Shown piece after piece: positions 8,322 through 16,430 of a DNA stretch of 64,000 nt. Every line of letters begins with the position of its first letter. The first letter of the stretch is position 1. The notes below the pieces were generated by a model, which saw only the letters and a list, made by a program, of their open reading frames with translations, had not been told where the DNA came from and made no database searches. This DNA comes from an uncultured Flavobacteriaceae bacterium (GTDB lineage Bacteria > Bacteroidota > Bacteroidia > Flavobacteriales > Flavobacteriaceae): contig CALFUL010000004.1 in the NCBI GenBank assembly GCA_937929935.1, positions 62,001 through 126,000 on the forward strand. Reading direction: 5' to 3'. Both the position numbers and the translations under genes were made by a program.

Positions 8322-9386
8322 CTATTGACGAATTTGAGGGAGATTAAAATCATTAAACAATAAGCCATCAAAGCGATAGACACCTCTTAAGTGTCCGATC
8401 CAGATGCCTCCTTTTGTATCTTCTGTAATGCCAAAAAACATATTTTCTTCTTGCTTTACTTCAACGGCGTTGCGGCCCATATTTAATTGGGCCTCTTTAT
8501 CATAATTGGTTATGGTCCAAACTCGGCTATTACCATCGCTTGCTGAACTTGTCCAAATATTTCCTTTGCTATCTTGAACTATCGCGCCTGTAAATTTTTT
8601 GTTGTAGACAACAAAGCTCTTGCCGTTATACGTCCAGAAGCCATCATTGCCCCCAAACCACATGCTGCCGGTATCGTCTTTTATGATGATACGCACATTG
8701 TTAAAAGTTACTCCTCCTGGCGTTGTCAGCTGGGTAAAGACGTTGCCGTCATACACATGTGCTTTACCACGCGTGCCGATCCAAAGTTTGCCATCAGGTG
8801 CTTTAACAAGTGCGTTAATGTCATTATTTGTTTGATCGCCTTCAAGGGTATAATTTGTAAATGAAGCGCCATTATACGAACTGATACCATTCATGGTGCC
8901 GATCCAAAGCACTCCGTTTTCATCTTCCATAAAACATCCAATACTGTTATCTGCTAGTCCGTCTTTTGCCGTGAAATTGGTAAAGGTTTTGCCATCGTAG
9001 CGGTATATGCCAGCGCCAATAGTACCAAACCAAAGGTTTCCGGCGGAATCTTCAATTCCCGTAAAAACATGAAAACGGCTTAAGTTTTCTGTATTGGTAT
9101 AATTGGTAAAGGTTTTGCCGTCATACTTGAGAATGCCTTCCCAGGTTGACAACCATATGTTGCCTTCTTTGTCTTCAAGAATATTTCGTGTGATATTCGA
9201 AGGACCGTATTTTGAACTATCGGTTTTTGTTTCTCTAAAATAGGGGTCGTGGTCTTCTGTTATTACAATGTTTTCTTCAGCCGTGGTGGCGTTTGTTTTT
9301 TCGGGAGTGGTTTTTTGTTGTCCGTTGCAGGAGAGGGTGGTGGCCAATACGATTAATGCGGAGTAGTATTTGAGGTGTTTTGTCAT
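8322..9386 (-). CDS. Reg_prop beta-propeller lipoprotein
   Basis: A 354-residue lipoprotein (Cys20 in TTLSC). From about residue 60 it carries repeated two-component-regulator-propeller blocks of the form 'EDKEGNIWLSTWEGILKYDG' and 'EDENGVLWIGTMNGISSYNG', about seven in all, making a beta-propeller. In hybrid sensor kinases this domain senses polysaccharides, but here there is no YYY domain, kinase or regulator after it. It is probably a stand-alone surface or periplasmic binding protein. The next gene (7930-8320) starts one base after it, so they form one operon. Confidence 0.85.
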   Translation of the reverse strand: MTKHLKYYSALIVLATTLSCNGQQKTTPEKTNATTAEENIVITEDHDPYFRETKTDSSKYGPSNITRNILEDKEGNIWLSTWEGILKYDGKTFTNYTNTENLSRFHVFTGIEDSAGNLWFGTIGAGIYRYDGKTFTNFTAKDGLADNSIGCFMEDENGVLWIGTMNGISSYNGASFTNYTLEGDQTNNDINALVKAPDGKLWIGTRGKAHVYDGNVFTQLTTPGGVTFNNVRIIIKDDTGSMWFGGNDGFWTYNGKSFVVYNKKFTGAIVQDSKGNIWTSSASDGNSRVWTITNYDKEAQLNMGRNAVEVKQEENMFFGITEDTKGGIWIGHLRGVYRFDGLLFNDFNLPQIRQ

Positions 9387-9422
9387 GATAGCTGAATTCG
9401 TTTAAATATAAACATTTCAGAT

Positions 9423-9460
9423 AACACACCCCTAGCCACTCTTGATAGAGGGGAAAACTC
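9423..9460 (+). repeat. ~39-bp C-rich palindromic repeat, copy 1
   Basis: Begins AACACACCCCTAG and folds on itself through CCACTCTTGATAGAGGGG. Its reverse complement matches the arm at 9501-9539 with a few changes, so the two form an inverted pair 40 bp apart. Confidence 0.6.
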
Positions 9461-9500
9461 ATGCGGAATCGTTGTGTAATTAGTTAATTTATTGAGTAAG

Positions 9501-9539
9501 AGTTTCCCTCCTAGAAAGGAGGGAGTAAGGGAGGTGTTA
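9501..9539 (-). repeat. ~39-bp C-rich palindromic repeat, copy 2
   Basis: On the minus strand it reads TAACACCTCCCTTAC, then hairpin CTCCCTCCTTTCTAGGAGGG, then AAACT. The first three bases are the TAA stop codon of the methyltransferase gene at 9537-10748, so the repeat begins exactly at a gene end. Related copies lie at 13205-13243 and 13263-13297. Confidence 0.7.
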
Positions 9540-10748
9540 CTTCCTCTCTAAAAGTGCCATATAAAACCCATCATACCCACTTTTTGAGGCGAAGATTTTC
9601 TTCTCTTTGCTCATTGTGAAGTCTTTACCTTCTTCTGATTTTAAAAAAGCTTTGATCTGATCGTTATTTTCTTGCGGAAGAATAGAACAGGTGGCATAAA
9701 CCATTTTGCCGCCATCTTTTACAATCTTACTATAGCTACGTAGAATCTCTTGTTGCGTTTTGATAATCTTTTCTAAGAAATCAGGTTGCATTTTCCATTT
9801 CGAATCCGGATTTCTTCTCAGCACTCCCAAGCCAGTACACGGTGCGTCAATAAGTACACGGTCTGCACTACCATACAATTTTTTAAAGACTTTGGTAGAT
9901 TCAATTTCACGTGTTTCAATATTATGCGCTCCGTTTCTACGAGCACGACGTTTTAGTTCTTTTAATTTGCTGCCATAAATATCCATAGAAATTAACTGTC
10001 CCTTATTCTCCATTAGCGCAGCAAGGTGCAATGATTTTCCGCCAGCACCAGCACAAGCATCTACTACACGCTGACCGGGTTTAACATCGAGCATTTCAGC
10101 AACCAATTGAGAAGAGGCATCTTGCACTTCAAAAAAACCTTTCTTAAAAGATTCAGTTTGAAAAACATTAGCACGCTCGGGTAGGCGTAGCGCAGTCGCA
10201 TAGCCTTTGATTGGTTCTACCACAATACCCTCATCTAGTAAGGCCTTGCGAAGATCTTCTTTGGTTGTTTTTAAGGTGTTGGTACGCAAAATAACCTCTG
10301 CCTTTTTATTTAAGGCAGCTAGCTCTTCAGTCCAAAATTTATCGCCGAGAGCCTTTTCACACAACTCATCAATCCAATCAGGTACAGCTTCTCGAAATTT
10401 TCTAATTTTAGAAAGCTCATCAAACTTTCCTTTAATACGGCGTGTTGGTGTGCCTTCAATTTGTTTCCAATCAGGTAATTTAATACCCTTTAATACGGCC
10501 CAAACGGCCCAAATGCGGTATAAATCTTGACGAGAATAAGGTTCATGAACCTCAGCTATTTCTATATATAAACGTTTGTAGCGTACAATTTCATAGGTAG
10601 TTTCTGCGATAAAACCACGATCACGTTTTCCCCATCGTTTGTCAAATTTAAGTACTTTTTGTACCACCTTGTCTGCATACTCATTATCATTGAAAATCAT
10701 TTCAAGTGCGTCAATAGCAGCAAATACTAAATTTCTGTGCAGTTTCAT
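9537..10748 (-). CDS. RNA cytosine-C5 methyltransferase (RsmB/NOP family)
   Basis: A 403-residue cytosolic enzyme that methylates cytosine C5 in rRNA or tRNA using SAM. The N-terminal part is NusB-like, and the catalytic Rossmann domain begins at about residue 215. SAM-binding VVDACAGAGGKSLHL is near 230, the PC motif DAPCTGLGVLRRNPDSKW near 302, and the catalytic TC motif YATCSILPQEN near 355. Both expected cysteines are present. Whether the target is that of RsmB or of RsmF cannot be told. A stand-alone gene; its stop codon is part of a dispersed repeat. Confidence 0.93.
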   Translation of the reverse strand: MKLHRNLVFAAIDALEMIFNDNEYADKVVQKVLKFDKRWGKRDRGFIAETTYEIVRYKRLYIEIAEVHEPYSRQDLYRIWAVWAVLKGIKLPDWKQIEGTPTRRIKGKFDELSKIRKFREAVPDWIDELCEKALGDKFWTEELAALNKKAEVILRTNTLKTTKEDLRKALLDEGIVVEPIKGYATALRLPERANVFQTESFKKGFFEVQDASSQLVAEMLDVKPGQRVVDACAGAGGKSLHLAALMENKGQLISMDIYGSKLKELKRRARRNGAHNIETREIESTKVFKKLYGSADRVLIDAPCTGLGVLRRNPDSKWKMQPDFLEKIIKTQQEILRSYSKIVKDGGKMVYATCSILPQENNDQIKAFLKSEEGKDFTMSKEKKIFASKSGYDGFYMALLERK

Positions 10749-10926
10749 GTGTACCTTAATTAGGGCTGCAAAGGTATGGTATTCATTGAGATTCCCCTTT
10801 ATATTTGGTTGAAAAAGAATAAAGTTGGTTGTGTTAAAAGGGGTAAAGTATAGGGTTAAATTTTTTTGTTTGTAATCCTGTTATCTTTATGTTTTACATC
10901 AAAACAGTTTTAATATTCAAAAAAGT

Positions 10927-11956
10927 ATGAAGTATGTCTTTTTAGGTTTTTTTTTTTCTTTGGATGTTCTCTTGCTCAGAAACATCAAAACACTCTCCTT
11001 TTTCATCTGTAGAAATCGAATCTATTTACTCTGATTCGCTGAGTATTCGAGCAATAGATATTGTTGGAAATACGCTGCGGTATGCAGCGAATAAAAGCAC
11101 TTTTGGCAATATAGATTTAGAAACGGGAAAGATTATGGAAGGCGTTCAGCTATATCAAGATACTACAATGCTGGAGTTCAGGGCTATTGCACATTCTGAA
11201 ACTAACTTTTTTATGCTTTCTATTGAAAGCCCGGCTTTGCTTTATAAAACAGGAGAAAATGGACAAATGGAAATCGTTTACAAAGAGGAGGGCGAAGGTG
11301 TTTTTTATGATGCCATGACTTTTTGGAATGATCAAGAAGGAATCGCAGTTGGTGATACCGTCAATGGTTGCTTTTCAATACTTATCACTAGAGATGGAGG
11401 TCATACCTGGAATAAATTGCCTTGTGATAGCCTGCCGGATGGAATAGAAGGAGAAGGCGCGTTTGCAGCAAGTAATACAAATATCAAAACCGTTGGCGAT
11501 AAAACTTGGGTAGCCACGACAAAACGAATTTTATTTTCTGGGGATAAAGGAAAAACGTGGCAAGCTTTTGAAACACCCATTTTAAAAGAGGAAGGCCCAC
11601 AAGGCATCTATTCTTTAGACTTTTGGAACGAATACTTAGGAATAGTTATCGGAGGCGATTACACCAACCCGGAAGGAAATACAGCCAATAAAGCCCTAAC
11701 CATTGACGGAGGTAAAACATGGCAACTCATCGCAGACGGTCAAGAACCCAACTATAAAAGCTGTGTGCAGTTTGTGCCTAATACTGCCGGCAAAGAAGTT
11801 GTTGCTGTTGGCTTTACAGGAATTTCATATTCAAGTGATATTGGTAAAACTTGGAAAAAACTCGCTGATGAATCATTCTATACAATTCGATTTTTAAATG
11901 ACTCAATTGCCTATGCAGCGGGTCGTAATCGAATAGCAAAGCTATCTTTCCGTTAA
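10927..11956 (+). pseudogene. Asp-box (BNR/Ycf48-like) lipoprotein, signal peptide out of frame
   Basis: The open frame from 10964 starts mid signal peptide (MFSCSETS). The natural start is ATG at 10927, one base out of frame. Removing one T from the run of eleven (10947-10957) gives MKYVFLGFFFLWMFSC, a complete lipoprotein signal, and a 342-residue protein. The mature part is a beta-propeller with Asp boxes such as TRDGGHTWNKL, SGDKGKTWQAF, TIDGGKTWQLI and SSDIGKTWKKL, as in Ycf48-like or sialidase-like 'oxidoreductase' proteins. An 11-T tract inside a signal sequence could be a phase switch, or an error. The rest of the gene is intact. Confidence 0.75.
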
Positions 11957-11960
11957 TTTT

Positions 11961-11986
11961 GTCACTCCTACAAAGGAGGAGTCTAC
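11961..11986 (+). repeat. Short palindrome after a stop codon, possibly of the C-rich family
   Basis: CACTCCTACAAAGGAGGAGT folds into a hairpin 4 bp past the stop of the preceding gene. It shares the CTCCT...AGGAG core with the ~39-bp repeats but lacks their ACACCTCCC end. It has no T tract, so it is a weak terminator at best. Confidence 0.4.
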
Positions 11987-12120
11987 TATAAAATTAAACT
12001 TTTAGAAATCGGTTTTTGAAAAACGTGAAGTTTTCGAAACTACAGGTCATTCATTAAACCATTGAATCAAATGAATCCTTTTAGAAGTTCCCTTCTTAGT
12101 CGCAAAGATAAAGAAGATAT

Positions 12121-12663
12121 TTACTTTCTTTTTTTATTGCGTTCTTTTAATTTTTCTGAACGTTCTTTTATTAGATTTTCACGCCTTTCTTCAAAGGCTT
12201 CCCTTTTTTCCTCTCGGCGTTCATCGAATCTCGATTTGTATCTGTGTAACATTCTACGTTTGAAGCTATTTTCAGCGGCCATTAACTGTAGTGCTTTTTT
12301 TGACGAAAATTGCTTTTGTATGGTCGCAATGAAATCTGTTTTCTCTTTTTCACGCTTTTCATTTAAGACACGTAGCTTTTCTAGAATACTCGTAGCCTCT
12401 GCTTCATTTAATGCATTGACCTCTTGCATTTTCTTTCTTAAATCAATATCCTTTTTGGTTCTGTTAAAGGCTTCTACAGCTGTTTCATGGGCATTGTAAA
12501 TAGGCCAAAATTTTTGAGCCTCTGCTGCGGTAAGGGCTAGCTGATCGGTAAGGTGCGCAATTTTTAATGTTTTTATTCTCTCTTTACCATTATCTTCTTG
12601 TCCGAAACTAATCGCACACATCATAAGAAATAATAGTAAAGTGGTATTTTTAATCGTTTTCAT
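12121..12663 (-). CDS. Spy/CpxP-like periplasmic protein of a sigma-factor operon
   Basis: A 180-residue secreted protein (signal cleaved after SFGQ, residue 22) that is almost all helix. LTAAEAQKFWPIYNAHE followed by charged helices resembles the LTxxQ-type helical hairpins of Spy, CpxP and metal-sensor proteins. The last 45 residues are strongly basic (Arg/Lys/Glu-rich). The start overlaps the end of the anti-sigma-like gene by 14 bp, so it is the third gene of the operon sigma - membrane partner - this protein. A role in envelope-stress feedback is inference. Confidence 0.75.
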   Translation of the reverse strand: MKTIKNTTLLLFLMMCAISFGQEDNGKERIKTLKIAHLTDQLALTAAEAQKFWPIYNAHETAVEAFNRTKKDIDLRKKMQEVNALNEAEATSILEKLRVLNEKREKEKTDFIATIQKQFSSKKALQLMAAENSFKRRMLHRYKSRFDERREEKREAFEERRENLIKERSEKLKERNKKRK

Positions 12664-13159
12664 AATCTTCGAAATTAATATTATCTAATTCTGTTTCTAA
12701 AAAAGTTTCTATTTCTTGGGTTGCTATAGACTCAAGATCAAACTGTAAGTCTTCAGTTACCACTAATTCATTGGTTAAATTAAAATCAAAAAAAACTCCT
12801 TCATCTTCAAGTATGTAATCTTCAATGACTTCTAAGGCAATGTCAGTATTCACTGTAAGGTTTTGTTTCTGATTTTGGTAGATACCTAAAGTTATCAGGG
12901 CTATGATGGTAGCTGCAGCAATACTTGCAGCAGCAACATAATATCTTTTATATAAAGAAACTACCTTGGTTTCTTTAGGTTCGATTTTTAAAAGAAGCTC
13001 TTGGGTCAGGTTTTCAAAATAAGATTCAGGTACAGCGAAACCAGCCTCCTTTGATACATTGAGTTTTTCGAGTCTCAATTCATCTTCAAGCGCATCTGAA
13101 AAGTTTTCAAAGTAACCTTCAGGTGTTTTAAACGGATTATTTTTGTTAAACGCTGTCAT
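12650..13159 (-). CDS. Probable anti-sigma factor (single-pass membrane protein)
   Basis: A 169-residue protein with two short repeated motifs in its cytosolic half, NPFKTPEGYFENFSDAL and FAVPESYFENLTQEL, then one membrane helix (about 90-111, YVAAASIAAATIIALITLGIY) and an acidic C-terminal tail that would be periplasmic. The PxxYFExL motif is common in Bacteroidota proteins encoded next to ECF sigma factors. The order sigma, this gene, Spy-like protein fits a sigma/anti-sigma pair. No zinc-binding anti-sigma motif is seen. Confidence 0.75.
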   Translation of the reverse strand: MTAFNKNNPFKTPEGYFENFSDALEDELRLEKLNVSKEAGFAVPESYFENLTQELLLKIEPKETKVVSLYKRYYVAAASIAAATIIALITLGIYQNQKQNLTVNTDIALEVIEDYILEDEGVFFDFNLTNELVVTEDLQFDLESIATQEIETFLETELDNINFEDYEND

Positions 13160-13204
13160 CTCTTTTGTTTGACTATCAACACATTAAAAGGTTTAATCTT
13201 AATT

Positions 13205-13243
13205 TTAGTCCCTCCTAATAAGGAGGGACTAAGGGAGGTGTTT
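13205..13243 (-). repeat. ~39-bp C-rich palindromic repeat, copy 3
   Basis: On the minus strand it starts AAACACCTCCCTTAG and continues as the hairpin TCCCTCCTTATTAGGAGGGA. Over its first half it is nearly the same as 9501-9539. It lies between the sigma and anti-sigma genes. Confidence 0.7.
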
Positions 13244-13262
13244 TTTATAAACTCTATATCTA

Positions 13263-13297
13263 CTTACCCCTTAATCCCCTCCCAGAAAGGGAAACGG
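13263..13297 (+). repeat. ~39-bp C-rich palindromic repeat, copy 4
   Basis: CTTACCCCTTAATCCCC followed by TCCCAGAAAGGGAAAC, the opposite orientation to copy 3. It ends directly before the stop codon of the sigma gene (complement of 13298-13300). Copies 3 and 4 form an inverted pair within an operon. Confidence 0.6.
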
Positions 13298-13840
13298 TTA
13301 TGTGTCTTTTAAATAGGCTTCTAATTTTTTTATTGCATAATGGTATGAAGCTTTAAGGCCTCCAACAGATGTTTCTAAAATTTGCGAAATTTCTTCGTAT
13401 TTCAATTCTTGAAAATACTTCATATTAAATACTAGTTTTTGCTTTTCAGGTAGGGTTGCTATGGCCTGCTGCAGTTTTAATTGTATGTCATCTCCTTCAA
13501 AATAAACATCAGCTTCTAAATTAGATAACATCTGATGCTGCAATTCTTCATTACTGATTCCTGTTTTCTTCTGCTTTTGTTTTAAAAATGTCAGTGATTC
13601 ATTGGTAGCAATACGATACATCCAAGAATATAATTTACTGTCGCCTTTGAAGTTGTTTATGTTTCTAAAAACCTTGATGAAGGTATTTTGCAAAACATCA
13701 TCAGCATCATCATGATTTAATACAATACTTCGAATATGCCAATACAGCCTTTTCTTATAGGTGTTTACCAAGACTTCAAACGCCTGTGACTGGGTTTTTG
13801 AGTCTTTTAATTCTTCTACTAAATTGACTTCAGCTAACAA
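13298..13840 (-). CDS. ECF-type RNA polymerase sigma factor
   Basis: Region 2 is seen in HDDADDVLQNTFIKVFRNINNF and the SWMYRIATNESLTFL block, and region 4 in LPEKQKLVFNMKYFQELKYEEISQIL. I place the start at TTG 13840 (180 residues, MLAEVNLVEELK). The frame stays open to 14002, but that extension has no ATG, is unlike sigma factors, and crosses both a terminator (13939-13966) and a -7 element (13873-13880). It probably directs its own operon with the membrane partner and Spy-like protein downstream. The C-rich repeat pair in the 138-bp gap after it is odd for an operon. Confidence 0.88.
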   Translation of the reverse strand: MLAEVNLVEELKDSKTQSQAFEVLVNTYKKRLYWHIRSIVLNHDDADDVLQNTFIKVFRNINNFKGDSKLYSWMYRIATNESLTFLKQKQKKTGISNEELQHQMLSNLEADVYFEGDDIQLKLQQAIATLPEKQKLVFNMKYFQELKYEEISQILETSVGGLKASYHYAIKKLEAYLKDT

Positions 13841-13872
13841 TAGATGTTTGTTTGAATTCTTTTGTTGGACTC

Positions 13873-13880
13873 TAAAGTTA
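13873..13880 (-). promoter_or_regulatory. -7 element before the sigma-factor gene
   Basis: TAACTTTA (minus strand) differs from TAnnTTTG at the last base and lies about 33 bp before the proposed TTG start at 13840. It favours that start over an upstream one. No convincing -33 TTTG is seen, so an ECF-type promoter is an alternative. Confidence 0.35.
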
Positions 13881-13938
13881 TGAAAAGGTTTAACAGTTGC
13901 GAATTTTTCATATTCACATAACGTAAGTATTTTGATAT

Positions 13939-13966
13939 AAAAAAAAGCCCGGAAAATCCGGACTTT
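13939..13966 (-). terminator. Terminator of the PKD-like lipoprotein gene
   Basis: On the minus strand, hairpin AGTCCGGA-TTT-TCCGGGCT is followed by eight T. It lies past the stop of the 14020-14439 gene and before the sigma gene, separating the two transcripts. Confidence 0.8.
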
Positions 13967-14019
13967 GAAAATTTTGGTTTGCCACCTTAAAAGAAGTTGC
14001 AATACCTATATTTTGATAT

Positions 14020-14439
14020 TTATTCGAACTTTACAGTTTCTGTATGCGAATAATCTACACCTTCAATGGTTACATCTAAGGTGATATCATAATCGCCAGC
14101 CGAAAGATAAATAATCACACCCGGATTGGCATTTATAGAAGTAGCAGGGCTTGCACCAGGAAAAGACCACATGAAGTCTTCACCATTAGTAAAAAGTCTC
14201 TCAAAGGTTGCAGTTAATTGGGCATTGTCTACCACTACATTGAACTTGCCTGATTCAACATTAAGAACTTCCTCGGCATAAGAGGTTTTTACAGCTGGAT
14301 ACTCTATTTCTTCTAGCTCATGACCTTCAAAAGATTTACTAATTGATTTTACTTCGCCTACATTTTCTTTTGAACAAGAAATGAAGGCCATTACAGAAAT
14401 ACCCATCAATAATACGGATTCTAATTTTATTTGATTCAT
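14020..14439 (-). CDS. Small lipoprotein with PKD-like domain
   Basis: A 139-residue lipoprotein with Cys22 in AFISC. The mature part ends in a PKD/Ig-like pattern: ATFERLFTNGEDFMWSFPGASPATS, then GDYDITLDVTIEGVDYSHTETV, which matches the 'W.FpGG.P..S....P.v.Y...G.Y.V.L.v' signature. It is a surface or periplasmic protein of unknown partner. It has its own terminator and is separated from the ABC gene upstream by 167 bp with no visible gene. Confidence 0.75.
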   Translation of the reverse strand: MNQIKLESVLLMGISVMAFISCSKENVGEVKSISKSFEGHELEEIEYPAVKTSYAEEVLNVESGKFNVVVDNAQLTATFERLFTNGEDFMWSFPGASPATSINANPGVIIYLSAGDYDITLDVTIEGVDYSHTETVKFE

Positions 14440-14606
14440 ACGATTAAGATTTGGGTTAAATTAATTTTATCGTTGAAACATAACAGCACGCATTATAAAA
14501 AATCGCAATCTGTAGGAAAAATAATATTTGAAGATGTTCATATCGCCATAAATAAATGTTATTTTACCTATAGGTTGAGCAGAGCAGATTCTTAATCTTT
14601 AGTTTT

Positions 14607-16430
14607 TTAACTTAAAGATTGCATGGCGACTAATTTTTTATAAGTACCATTTTTAGCCAACAATTCTTCATGAGAACCTTGCTCTACAATTTGACCTTTT
14701 TGAAGTACTATGATGGTATTTGCTTTTTGAATTGTAGATAATCGATGCGCGATAACCAATGAGGTTCTATTTTGCATCATTTTTTCTAAGGCATCTTGTA
14801 CCAAACGTTCACTTTCAGTATCAAGGGCAGATGTGGCCTCGTCTAGAATCATTATTGGCGGATTTTTTAAAACCGCTCTCGCAATAGATAAACGCTGCTT
14901 TTGACCGCCACTTAGCTTGTTTCCGCTATCGCCAATGTTCGTGTCATAGCCATTTGGTAAATCTGAAATAAATTCATGCGCATTAGCGATTTTAGCTGCT
15001 TCTATAATTTCAGCTTCTGTCGCATTCTCTTTTCCTAAGAGGATGTTGTTCTTAACAGAATCATTAAATAGGATGGAATCTTGAGTAACCAATCCCATGA
15101 GGTTTCTCAATGATTTCTTGGTCATGTCTTTAATGTTGAGACCATCAATTAAAATTTCGCCTTCATTTACATCATAAAACCGAGTCACTAAATTCGCTAT
15201 AGTACTTTTACCGCTGCCTGATTGCCCAACTAGGGCAACAGAATGCCCTTTAGGAACCGTCAGATTGAAGTCCTTTAGAATGTATTCGTCTTCGTATTTA
15301 AAAGAAATATTTTTTAGGGTAATCTCTTTGTCAAAATCAGTTTTAGTAACTGCATTTTCTAATTCTGAAATTGGGTTCTCAGTTTCAAGAATTTCTAAAA
15401 CCCGTTCAGCTGCTGCATTTCCTTTCTTTACACCAAAAGATGCTTTACTAATTGCCTTAGCGGGTGTTAAAACGCCGTATGCGAGCCCCATATAGGCAAT
15501 AAAAGAGGGCGCGTCTAAGGTCTTATCAATCAATACCATTTTACCGCCAAACCATAACAAAACGCCTATAGTAAGAATACCTAAAAACTCACCAGAAGGA
15601 GAAGCCAAATTTTTACGATTTAATAACGTATTACTGAATTCGAAAAAACGTTGGGTTGATTGGGCAAAGGTTTTATAAAATTTTGATTCTGAATTAAAAG
15701 CTTTAATAACGCGAAGTCCGCCAATTGTTTCTTCAACAACAGATAAAAATTCGCCTTGTTCTTTTTGAACTCGGTCTGATTTCTTTTTCAATGATTTACC
15801 AATCCACGAAATGATGGCACCAGAAACAGGAATGAAAATAAATACAAACAAGGTGAGTTTTGCGCTGATCAAAAACATGACAATAATTGTAAAAAAGATA
15901 GTCAAAGGTTCTCTTACAATCAATTCTAAGATAGAAAGAAAGGAGTGTTGAATTTCAAGAACGTCTGAGGTTATTCGCGCTATAAGGTCTCCTTTTCGTT
16001 TTTCAGAATAATAAGAAATTGGTAAATCAGTTATTTTCTGATACATGGCATTTCTGACATCTTTTAAAACCCCATTTCTTAGAAAAGTTATAAAATACAT
16101 GGCCAAATAGTTGAACATATTCTTAAGAAGAAAAAGCACAATGACCAAACCTATGACCAAAATGAGGCCTTTCATTTTATCATCAGCGGCAAATTGGGTA
16201 ACCTGATAATTCATGAAATCCATGAAGTATTCTTTTAGTCCTCCAAAACCTTTAAATACTGGGGCTACATGCAATTGCTTGTCTTTTTCAAAGAGCACAT
16301 TAAGCATGGGCATCAAAGCAGCAAAAGATAAAGCGCTAAATAGGGCGTAAAGCGTATTAAAGAAAATATTCAGATAGCCATATTTTTTATATGGTTTGGC
16401 AAATCGCAGTATTTTCTTGAAGTAATTCAT
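14607..16430 (-). CDS. ABC exporter, permease fused to ATPase (MsbA-like)
   Basis: A 607-residue half-transporter that works as a dimer. It has six membrane helices (about 1-330), then an ATPase domain with Walker A GQSGSGKST near 397, Q-loop LVTQDSILF, signature LSGGQKQRL, Walker B IMILDEATSALD and switch IAHRLST. The family includes the lipid A flippase MsbA, and the neighbours (sugar mutase, lipid-linked-sugar-type glycosyltransferase) suit a lipid or glycolipid substrate. The start overlaps the mutase stop as TAATG, so the two are translationally coupled. Confidence 0.92.
   Translation of the reverse strand: MNYFKKILRFAKPYKKYGYLNIFFNTLYALFSALSFAALMPMLNVLFEKDKQLHVAPVFKGFGGLKEYFMDFMNYQVTQFAADDKMKGLILVIGLVIVLFLLKNMFNYLAMYFITFLRNGVLKDVRNAMYQKITDLPISYYSEKRKGDLIARITSDVLEIQHSFLSILELIVREPLTIFFTIIVMFLISAKLTLFVFIFIPVSGAIISWIGKSLKKKSDRVQKEQGEFLSVVEETIGGLRVIKAFNSESKFYKTFAQSTQRFFEFSNTLLNRKNLASPSGEFLGILTIGVLLWFGGKMVLIDKTLDAPSFIAYMGLAYGVLTPAKAISKASFGVKKGNAAAERVLEILETENPISELENAVTKTDFDKEITLKNISFKYEDEYILKDFNLTVPKGHSVALVGQSGSGKSTIANLVTRFYDVNEGEILIDGLNIKDMTKKSLRNLMGLVTQDSILFNDSVKNNILLGKENATEAEIIEAAKIANAHEFISDLPNGYDTNIGDSGNKLSGGQKQRLSIARAVLKNPPIMILDEATSALDTESERLVQDALEKMMQNRTSLVIAHRLSTIQKANTIIVLQKGQIVEQGSHEELLAKNGTYKKLVAMQSLS

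Noticed and set aside
13841-14002. Longer sigma-factor N-terminus up to 14002
   Set aside because: It crosses a good terminator and a -7 element, has no ATG, and adds residues unlike any sigma factor.
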